Assembly (NCBI GenBank): GCA_036822055.1
Contig: DAISIK010000036.1
Span: 1 to 30,545, forward strand
Length of the DNA stretch: 30,545 nucleotides
From: DAISIK01 sp036822055
GTDB lineage: Bacteria > Verrucomicrobiota > Verrucomicrobiia > Opitutales > Puniceicoccaceae
Direction of reading: 5' to 3'
The notes below the pieces were generated by a model, which made no database searches, was not told the DNA's origin, and saw only the letters and a program-made list of their open reading frames with translations. Both the position numbers and the translations under genes were made by a program. Each line of letters starts with the position of its first letter. Position 1 is the stretch's first letter. Below are positions 24,614-30,545 of the stretch, in pieces.

Positions 24614-27175
24614 TTAACCCCCTACTACGGCAAATCGAAATCGTTTCTCCTCTCCAAAATGAGCACCAAACCAATCCCGCAACCCGTCCAACTCGACCGA
24701 CGCGATCTCCCGGCAAAGACCCTCACCCAAATCCGGAGGTAAGTTGAAGAGCGCTTGACTCCCTATCTCGAGAGCCTTGGCAGAGATTGACTCGAGGCCC
24801 ATACGCTTGGCGGAAATCAAACGAAACTTCGCGTCTGCGAGCTCGTCAAGTTCCGGCCCCACCCGCATCATCCGCTGCATCTCCTTTTCAAACTCCTCCC
24901 AAACGACTTTGCGGCGCTCAGGATGACACCCGGCATAGAGGGCGAAACAACCCTGATGAAGACCGAGTATCCGGAGCGAGGATACGTAGTAGGCCAGCCC
25001 ACGACGCTCCCGAACTTCCTCGAACAAACGCGAAGCTAGCCCGCTGAAAAGTTGATTGGCCACCAGGGAATATCGGTAATCATCACTCAAATACCCGCCT
25101 ACTCTCCATCCATCGAAGATTACCGCCTGATCACGCATTACAGTCATCTCCTCTACGCCGGTGGCAGCCTCAAAGTCCGCCTCTTCAACCAATTCGTTCG
25201 AATCGGAGCGGAGTTTCCAGTTTTCAATTATTTGCCCCAGGGATTCGAGCAATCGCGTGCGGTCATACTTCCCCGCTACCGAAACCACCATTCTCCGGTG
25301 CGGCAGGCCCCGTTCATACCAATCCCGAAGGTCCTCGAGATTCAGGCCACCGAGAGATTCCGGACTACCCTCGGCCGGCGTGCCGAAACGGTGCCCCGTG
25401 AAAAAACGTTTCCGCAGCTCCCTAACCCCCAAGGTAGCCGGATCATCCAGCCCCTCCTCGATTTCCGAGATCAAGCTACCCCGCTCAACTTCGAAGGTTT
25501 CTTTTCGAAAGCGCGGAGCCAATATCGCCTGCGAGAGAAGGTCTCCCGCAATCTCCAGATGGTCAGACTGAAAAAGTAGCGAAAGGTTGGTGCTATTGTT
25601 CCCGCTCGAACTCGAATAGTCACCCCCCACCGACTCCACCCGGCGGGCCACCTCCTCCGCGCTACGATCTCCCGCGTCCTTGGTCAGCAAAGAAGCTCCC
25701 AATGCCCCCAATCCCGCTTTGCCAGGAGCATCAAAATTCGGACCCGCTTCAAACATCAGCCTCAAATTAAAGATAGGGAGGCGATCGTCGGAGTACTCGA
25801 CCAGCCGGATGCCCCCCGGCAACTCAGTTTGCATCACTTCACCCTGCCATTGCCTCTTCCGAATCAGCTGGGACGCCTTTCTGATCGGCGGACCAAGTCG
25901 AACCGAAGTGGTGCGGTGCGGTAACAAATAGCTCGAGACGATCGGTCCCAACTCCTCTGCCCGCAAACCGTAGAGACGCTCCATCTGAGTCCTGACCAAA
26001 TGTTGATCTCCAAAAAGAGTCTCCGCCGTACCAATCCTGTTCGCTTCAACAGCCGCCCGCTGCCGGGCCCGAACTTCGGATGTCAACGTTTTCTGCTTGA
26101 GCACCTCAACCTCCTCCTCGCCGGGCAGCGATTCAGGAAGCTCTCCCAAAATAGAAAAGATGCCCGCCTCCGCCTGGTCTTCCTTACTCGGTTCGCAGGT
26201 GTAGTTGATCCAGAGCATCGCCTCTGAGCCGAGAGAAAAAACATCCGCACTGATTGAGTCGACGATTCCTTCCTGATTTCTCAAACGGGTCCAGAGACGG
26301 CTCGATTCACCTCCACCCAGAGTATCGGCCAGGACCCGCACCGCCGGAAAATCGAGACTTCCCCGCCCGGGAACCGGGATCGCCACCACCCCTCGCGAAA
26401 CCTCGAAGCTTCCGCTCAGCCGCTCCCGCCGCAAACCCATTTGCGCAGCTTCCTCCTGCTCGAAGGGTGCCACCAGGCGTTCCATCCGCAGGTCACTAAA
26501 CTTCTTTTGCCAAAGATCCCTCACGACCTCGACCGGCTGCGGTCCGGCCATGGAGAGGACAGCATTGTTGGGCAGATAAAATCTCTCGTAATAACCCTTC
26601 AATTCATCCCTCGTGATCGATTCAAAAAGATCTTTGTATCCAATAACTGGATACTTCAGCGGAGATTTTCGAAAGACCGTTGCCAGGGTTTTAATGGCCA
26701 ACTTCCAGTCTGGATCATCGTTTACCATATCGATTTCTCGAAGGATCACCTCGCGCTCGCTGGCAAACTCCTCCTCGGGAATTCTCGAATGAAAGACCTG
26801 ATCCTCCAGCACGTCGAGGGCCAGCTCCAGCCCCTCAGGCGGGGTATTGATGTAGTAGAGCGTCCGCTCATAGCTTGTATTGGCGTTAGAACTACCACCA
26901 ACCGAATGGACTTCTCGGGCAATCTCCTTGAAGGTTCGCCGGGTAGTTCCCTTAAAACACATGTGCTCCACAAAGTGAGAGACCCCACAGCCGAGGAGAT
27001 CCCCCTCGTGGATGCTTCCAGCCCGAATGAAGCAGTTCACCGAGCAGACCGGGCTGGAGGGAACCTCCTTGTACAAAACCGTCAATCCATTGGGCATGAC
27101 CTCCCGATGAATTTCCTCCGAGAGCATCTCGTCGAGGGACTGCGGTAAATTGGTGTGGGTAAGAAATCGATTCAT
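24614..27175 (-). CDS. M16-family (pitrilysin-like) zinc metallopeptidase, two-domain fusion
   Basis: This 853-aa peptidase contains two M16 units in one chain. The N-terminal active half has the inverted zinc motif H67-x-x-E70-H71 (GVSHFVEHMCFKGT) and the distal ligand E147 in SEREVILREID, 76 residues on, as the family requires. The C-terminal half (from about 435) lacks the HxxEH motif and would be the inactive clamshell partner, including the family RRGLAYYVSS-type segment (about 743-752). No signal peptide is evident, so a cytosolic role is likely. It is encoded about 62 bp after the Minf_1886 gene and 18 bp before menC. Confidence 0.94.
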   Translation of the reverse strand: MNRFLTHTNLPQSLDEMLSEEIHREVMPNGLTVLYKEVPSSPVCSVNCFIRAGSIHEGDLLGCGVSHFVEHMCFKGTTRRTFKEIAREVHSVGGSSNANTSYERTLYYINTPPEGLELALDVLEDQVFHSRIPEEEFASEREVILREIDMVNDDPDWKLAIKTLATVFRKSPLKYPVIGYKDLFESITRDELKGYYERFYLPNNAVLSMAGPQPVEVVRDLWQKKFSDLRMERLVAPFEQEEAAQMGLRRERLSGSFEVSRGVVAIPVPGRGSLDFPAVRVLADTLGGGESSRLWTRLRNQEGIVDSISADVFSLGSEAMLWINYTCEPSKEDQAEAGIFSILGELPESLPGEEEVEVLKQKTLTSEVRARQRAAVEANRIGTAETLFGDQHLVRTQMERLYGLRAEELGPIVSSYLLPHRTTSVRLGPPIRKASQLIRKRQWQGEVMQTELPGGIRLVEYSDDRLPIFNLRLMFEAGPNFDAPGKAGLGALGASLLTKDAGDRSAEEVARRVESVGGDYSSSSGNNSTNLSLLFQSDHLEIAGDLLSQAILAPRFRKETFEVERGSLISEIEEGLDDPATLGVRELRKRFFTGHRFGTPAEGSPESLGGLNLEDLRDWYERGLPHRRMVVSVAGKYDRTRLLESLGQIIENWKLRSDSNELVEEADFEAATGVEEMTVMRDQAVIFDGWRVGGYLSDDYRYSLVANQLFSGLASRLFEEVRERRGLAYYVSSLRILGLHQGCFALYAGCHPERRKVVWEEFEKEMQRMMRVGPELDELADAKFRLISAKRMGLESISAKALEIGSQALFNLPPDLGEGLCREIASVELDGLRDWFGAHFGEEKRFRFAVVGG

Positions 27176-27237
27176 ATAAATGTTGGTTTAACTGGACATT
27201 TCCTGTCGCGAGTCGCCTGACGCCCCCTGCCAGAGGC

Positions 27238-27657
27238 TCAGACCGATACTTTCAAAAGATCGGCCGGGATACCGCGACTCGGGCGAAAAGGAACCTCAAA
27301 GGCTTGCTCAAACTCAAAACAATTCAGAAAGTCCTCAACGCGGTCTTCATCCCGCTTCCCGAGGACCTTGTACTCGATTAGAATGAAGACAATCTTTCCG
27401 AAGTCGAGCGTCTCAAAAACCCCCCAGCTATTTAGAACCGTCTTTGCGATCGGCCCAAACTGATCAATAGCAAACTCGCGAATGCCTGCTGCCAATTCTT
27501 GTCCACTAATGTGGCGGGGTTGCTGAAGCTCCTTGCGCTCCTTCAAACGATGCAGGGTGTAATCCAAAGCCGCACGCACAAAGATGTAGGCCGGTTTTTC
27601 GTACTGGGGGTATTTTTCGTGGATTTCATCAAGGAGATTACTGAACTGATCGGCCAT
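27238..27657 (-). CDS. Minf_1886 family protein (Verrucomicrobia/Planctomycetes-restricted)
   Basis: This 139-aa protein matches my memory of the lineage-restricted 'Minf_1886' family, with opening FSNLLDEIHEKYPQYEKPAY, then FVRAALDYTLHRL, HISGQELAAGIREFAIDQFG and a central SWGVFETLDFGKIVFILIE. Function is unknown and it lacks a signal peptide or catalytic motif. ATG 27657 is preceded by AGAGGGAGT, a good ribosome-binding site, which decides it over a start at 27696. It is the best phylogenetic marker in the window. A small inverted repeat (TCCGA 27675-27679, TCGGA 27684-27688) lies just upstream. Confidence 0.85.
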   Translation of the reverse strand: MADQFSNLLDEIHEKYPQYEKPAYIFVRAALDYTLHRLKERKELQQPRHISGQELAAGIREFAIDQFGPIAKTVLNSWGVFETLDFGKIVFILIEYKVLGKRDEDRVEDFLNCFEFEQAFEVPFRPSRGIPADLLKVSV

Positions 27658-27789
27658 ACTCCCTCTTTTGTAAGTCCGACCAGTCGGAAGTTTCAAATCT
27701 CAAACGTGAAGAACTCCTCCACCGCAGACCGTCCCTCCCCTCCCCCGCTCTCTACTTTTTATTCTTCAGGAAATTTGCCTTGCCAAGTC

Positions 27790-27819
27790 ACCGACCGCCG
27801 GGGTTTACTGTCGGTTTTT
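27790..27819 (+). terminator. Attenuator-like hairpin before the small ribosomal gene
   Basis: ACCGAC (27790-27795) pairs with GTCGGT (27810-27815) around a 14-nt GC-rich loop, with a five-T run at 27815-27819. It ends 17 nt before the ATG of the 33-codon gene. The shape is that of a weak intrinsic terminator in a leader, suggesting transcription attenuation. The stem is short, so termination strength is uncertain. Confidence 0.4.
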
Positions 27820-27836
27820 CAAATCACAATCATTGC

Positions 27837-27938
27837 ATGGGTAATCTCAAAAAGAAACGTCGTCTCAAGATGAACAAGCACAAGCGCCGGAAGCGCCTGC
27901 GCGAGCATCGGCACAAAAAGAAGGCCATGTACAAGTAA
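27837..27938 (+). CDS. 33-aa basic ribosomal protein, bS22/mS38 (AURKAIP1/COX24)-like
   Basis: The product is only 33 residues, about half of them Lys or Arg, with the core KKKRRLKMNKHKRRKRLR. It resembles the AURKAIP1/COX24 (mS38) C-terminal motif and mycobacterial bS22, which is also 33 aa with the same KKRRxxM(S/N)K pattern. Such proteins are small-subunit ribosomal components. No Shine-Dalgarno is evident. It is flanked by an attenuator-like hairpin upstream and tandem hairpins with a strong terminator downstream, so it appears to be a monocistronic unit. It is short enough to be missed by length-filtered gene finding. Confidence 0.88.
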   Translation: MGNLKKKRRLKMNKHKRRKRLREHRHKKKAMYK

Positions 27939-27941
27939 ATC

Positions 27942-27963
27942 GGCTTGGTTTCGCGACCAAGCC
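27942..27963 (+). other. Perfect 8-bp hairpin after the ribosomal gene
   Basis: GGCTTGGT (27942-27949) pairs with ACCAAGCC (27956-27963) around a 6-nt loop (TTCGCG), starting four bases after the stop codon. There is no T-run, so it is more likely an mRNA-protecting structure than a terminator by itself. Confidence 0.5.
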
Positions 27964-27981
27964 TCGATTCCCGACTTTAGT

Positions 27982-28017
27982 AACTCCCCGAGGACCCTCC
28001 CTCGGGGAGTTTTTTTT
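27982..28017 (+). terminator. Strong rho-independent terminator
   Basis: AACTCCCCGAGG (27982-27993) pairs perfectly over 12 bp with CCTCGGGGAGTT (28000-28011) around a 6-nt loop and runs into eight T residues (28010-28017). It ends the transcript of the 33-aa ribosomal protein gene. Confidence 0.95.
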
Positions 28018-28240
28018 GCCTTGGTTTCGATTCCAGTTTGGCACCCCTTCCCTTGTTTCGAACATCCGATTCAGGGCGAACACAGAGGTATGATGCTGCG
28101 GAAAGGCTCCATAAGTAAACTTCAGGGTAAGCCCGCCCTTATTCCGATCTGGCTCCCCAGCTCACCTGGACCGCGGGCACGGTAGCCATCCTCCACAATT
28201 TCCAGGCCCTATTGGTCCCTGAATTGCTCACCCCTCGGCT
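28018..28240. other. Leader region of the permease gene
   Basis: No gene or RNA is called here. An open frame from 28131 reaches a TGA at 28242-28244 that overlaps the permease ATG, but it has no good start codon. An ATG at 28090 opens only 31 codons. I see no riboswitch-like structure that I can name. Confidence 0.4.
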
Positions 28241-29905
28241 ATGAAGTGGTTCGTGCGTGGGGATGTTGATGGGCTTTTTGCTCTCGGGCTCAATAATTTC
28301 ATCAATTTTTTGCTCATCATCAACCTCAGTATTTTTGTGCTGGGCTTTGATATTTCCTTGGTCGTCGAAAGGATGCTTCCTGCCATGGCCGTTGGCATTC
28401 TCTTTGGAAATGCCTTCTACGCATGGCAGGCCAAACGGCTTGGAGCGAGGCTCGGCCGCTCGGATATCACGGCACTTCCCTACGGCATCAACCTTCTGCC
28501 GGTCTTCTTCTTCACCTTTTACGTGATGCTGCCGGCCCAGCAAATCGCCCTTGCTACAGGCCTGACCAAGGCGGAGGCCGACGTGATTGCCTGGCAAGCT
28601 GGCATTCTGGCCTGTTTTGGGTCGGGCATCATCGAAATCATCGGCTCCTTTTTTGTCCACCACCTCCGTCGAATTGCACCCCGGGCAGCCATGCTCTCCG
28701 CCCTTGCCGCGGTGGGGATCTTTTTCATTGCCGCCGATTATTGCTTCCGCACCTACGCCTATCCCGAAATCGGAATCCCCGCCCTCGTCCTGACCCTCTA
28801 CTTCTTCTACGGAGGAGCCAAACTTAAAGGAAATCTACCGGGGGGATTGCTCATCATCACCTTTGGGGTGCTGGTCGCCTGGCTTACCTACGCCTTCGGC
28901 ATTCGCTCACCCATTGATGCCCTTGGAGCAAGCCAGCTCTCACCAGGGCTTTACCTCCCTCAGGCATCTGGCTTTGCCAGCCTCTCCACGTTCAGTCTCC
29001 TCTTTACCTACCTGGCCGTCATCCTGCCAATGGGCCTGCTGAACGTCATCGGATCGATGCAGGTAATTGAGTCTGCCTCGGCCGCCGGAGACGACTTTCC
29101 CCCGAAGCCCACCCTCATCGTCAACGGGATCGGCACCCTCCTCGCCGGAGGGCTCGGCTCTCCGTTTCCGACCACCCTCTACATCGGGCACCTCGGGATG
29201 AAACAAATTGGGGCCGGCGCCGGCTACTCACTGCTCAACGGACTGGCTATGGCTTTCCTCTGTTTTTCGGGCACTCTGGGCATCCTTTCCCAAATCATTC
29301 CAATTGAGGCGGGCATGGCCATTTTGATTTGGATCGGGCTAACCATCGGGTCCCAGGCTTTTCAAGCGGTACCCGAACGGCATGCTCCAGCCGTGGTCCT
29401 CGGGCTCATCCCCGGGATCGGAGCCTTTACCGCCCTGATCATCAAACGCGTGATGTCCAGCCTGGGCTACGGGTCTCCCGAATCTCCTTACTCGACCGAC
29501 CTCTTTGCCTCCATGACAGCCTCCAGCGACCTCTTCGCGGTAGGGGTGTTTGCTCTCGAACAAGGTTGGCTCTATTGCTCAATCGTCCTGACCGCCATCC
29601 TTGTTGCGATCATCGACCGCGATCTCCGGGCTGCTCTGGGATGGACGCTGGCGGGCGCCGGTCTTGCATTTGTGGGCATCATTCACGGCTACCAGGTCAT
29701 GGGGAACGATATTGCAACAAAACTCGGCCCGGCTCTGCCCTGGACCTTCGGCTACCTCCTCGCCGCCGGTCTCCTCTTCATAACGCACAAGTACTTGGTC
29801 AGCCGGAAAACCGACCCAACTGAATCGATTCCACAGCCAGAGGAATCCGACTCCGCGCTTGAGGAGACAGCAACCCTCAGCGAGCCAGCCTCATCACAAG
29901 GATAA
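28241..29905 (+). CDS. NCS2-type xanthine/uracil permease-like transporter
   Basis: This 554-aa inner-membrane transporter has about 12-14 hydrophobic helices and a polar, Ser/Glu-rich C-terminal tail (about 515-554). Family-like features include GLNNFINFLLIINLSI at the first helix, TALPYGINLLPVF (about 77-89), ESASAAGDDFPPKPTLIVNG (about 278-297) and SPFPTTLYIGHLG (about 307-319). These correspond to the NCS2/AzgA pattern of re-entrant and TM8-TM10 segments. NCS2 proteins carry purines, pyrimidines or ascorbate by proton symport. The substrate cannot be read here. It lies after a strong terminator, so it must have its own promoter, and no metabolic partner gene is adjacent. Confidence 0.85.
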   Translation: MKWFVRGDVDGLFALGLNNFINFLLIINLSIFVLGFDISLVVERMLPAMAVGILFGNAFYAWQAKRLGARLGRSDITALPYGINLLPVFFFTFYVMLPAQQIALATGLTKAEADVIAWQAGILACFGSGIIEIIGSFFVHHLRRIAPRAAMLSALAAVGIFFIAADYCFRTYAYPEIGIPALVLTLYFFYGGAKLKGNLPGGLLIITFGVLVAWLTYAFGIRSPIDALGASQLSPGLYLPQASGFASLSTFSLLFTYLAVILPMGLLNVIGSMQVIESASAAGDDFPPKPTLIVNGIGTLLAGGLGSPFPTTLYIGHLGMKQIGAGAGYSLLNGLAMAFLCFSGTLGILSQIIPIEAGMAILIWIGLTIGSQAFQAVPERHAPAVVLGLIPGIGAFTALIIKRVMSSLGYGSPESPYSTDLFASMTASSDLFAVGVFALEQGWLYCSIVLTAILVAIIDRDLRAALGWTLAGAGLAFVGIIHGYQVMGNDIATKLGPALPWTFGYLLAAGLLFITHKYLVSRKTDPTESIPQPEESDSALEETATLSEPASSQG

Positions 29906-30118
29906 TCCAACCCGCGCACTCCCATCCTCCGAAAAACTACCCCGATCCAAGCAGCCAGTTTTTTCCATCAAAAAACCCCTTCTTGAAAAATCCATTTTTC
30001 GGCGAGAACAGCAAGGGAGGTAGCCACTGGACCTCTCTGATCAGAAAGTAGGTTCTCGCCATATCCATTATCGGTTTGACTGACTTTTTTGAATTTGGTC
30101 TCGATTCAAAAACTTGAG
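29906..30118. other. Convergent spacer with several inverted repeats
   Basis: Between the two convergent genes lie a 9-bp perfect repeat GGCGAGAAC (30001-30009)/GTTCTCGCC (30052-30060) with a nested GAGGT/ACCTC pair, and an AT-rich 9-bp repeat TTTTTGAAT (30086-30094)/ATTCAAAAA (30104-30112) just past the minus-strand stop. Neither has a downstream T-run typical of intrinsic terminators. No credible gene is seen. Confidence 0.5.
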
Positions 30119-30545
30119 CTAGGCCATCTCCTCCCGGAAGGTGCATATCTGCTTCGGCTCTACACGGTAGACTCCGTTCATCGAATCCCCAACAAGCGAA
30201 GCCCCAATCTCTCCGCCCTCCAGATCGACCCGTAAAGACCGCTTGCGGTGCAGGCGTGAAGAAAATTCCACTTTCAGGCATCCATGATCCTCCGTTGGAT
30301 TGAATCCACGAAGTTCCAATCCGTTCTCTTCGGCCCGAATACTGGTCTCTACAAAGTTACCTTGACAAGAGAGCAACCCCTCACTGTGGGAAAGAACGGC
30401 AGCCCTATCTTTGAGATGCTGGCGGTCGACAAACACCCCTTTAATTCCACACGCCAAGTCGCGGGCATGGGAAAAGAGATCCACCCGGTCTAAACTACCG
30501 GCGAGCGGCAGGATCCGATACTGGAACTCAAGAGGCATGTTGAGA
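30119..30545 (-). CDS. C-terminal end of a probable GH38-type alpha-mannosidase (cut by window edge)
   Basis: The frame stays open to the right edge of the window, so the 5' part is missing and about 142 residues are visible. They resemble the C-terminal beta domains of family 38 glycosidases: an opening like the 'F.Y.L.PH.G' segment (MPLEFQYRILPLAGSL), an Arg/Ala helix (FSHARDLACG), then the terminal beta sandwich with RGFNPTEDHG and VEPKQICTF, where GH38 proteins often have RxxNP and KPFEIxTxxL. Catalytic domain residues are outside the window, so activity cannot be judged. The ATG at 30538 is internal, not the start. Confidence 0.6.
   Translation of the reverse strand, partial: LNMPLEFQYRILPLAGSLDRVDLFSHARDLACGIKGVFVDRQHLKDRAAVLSHSEGLLSCQGNFVETSIRAEENGLELRGFNPTEDHGCLKVEFSSRLHRKRSLRVDLEGGEIGASLVGDSMNGVYRVEPKQICTFREEMA

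Noticed and set aside
28131..28244. Open frame ending in a TGA that overlaps the permease ATG
   Set aside because: About 37 codons long with no ATG or good alternative start, so the ATGA overlap is probably coincidental.
28139..28663. Minus-strand frame of 174 codons over the permease start
   Set aside because: It is antisense to the conserved first helices of the permease and has a polar, low-complexity product.
29937..30281. Minus-strand frame of 114 codons overlapping the GH38-like gene
   Set aside because: It overlaps the recognised C-terminal glycosidase frame, and the product has an atypical composition.

Overview
The window reads as chromosomal DNA from a Gram-negative bacterium of the PVC superphylum, most likely Verrucomicrobiota (an Opitutae/Puniceicoccales-like lineage). 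The main lineage clue is the gene at 27238-27657, which I recognise as the Verrucomicrobia/Planctomycetes-restricted 'Minf_1886' family. A 33-codon mS38/bS22-like ribosomal gene, tandem RNase HIII and HII genes, and large exported TPR proteins fit that picture. The exact taxon is inference. Coding density is high and no tRNA, rRNA, CRISPR array, insertion sequence or prophage was seen.

Region 1 (219-8703) is a metal-resistance island with two divergent operons. On the minus strand, an outer-membrane channel, a CusB-type periplasmic adaptor and a CusA-type RND pump form a complete tripartite Cu(I)/Ag(I) exporter. On the plus strand, three translationally coupled genes encode a 96-aa single-pass membrane protein, a 146-aa periplasmic metal sensor and an ECF sigma factor. 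Order and sizes match the CnrY-CnrX-CnrH regulatory cassette of Cupriavidus. The likely circuit is periplasmic metal binding by the sensor, release of sigma from the membrane anti-sigma factor, and transcription of both operons.

Region 2 (8911-16000) is a minus-strand run: efp, an Fpg/MutM glycosylase with a degenerate zinc finger, two exported TPR proteins, an ExbB/TolQ-like channel without a visible ExbD partner, and an exported FKBP-type prolyl isomerase closed by a strong terminator. EF-P carries Arg at position 32, suggesting EarP-type rhamnosylation.

Region 3 (16206-18539, plus) is a compact nucleic-acid cluster: a DEDDy 3'-5' exonuclease, RNase HIII and RNase HII, all overlapping.

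Region 4 (18554-23529) holds an HTH-metallo-beta-lactamase fusion coupled to an unknown exported protein, two small unknown genes, a PilT/PilU ATPase, dapA and mazG.

Region 5 (22870-27657, minus) is a probable operon Minf_1886-M16 peptidase-menC-mazG. Divergent from it is the 33-aa ribosomal protein gene, preceded by an attenuator-like hairpin and followed by a textbook terminator. An NCS2-type permease and the 3' end of a GH38-like glycosidase, cut by the window edge, finish the sequence.
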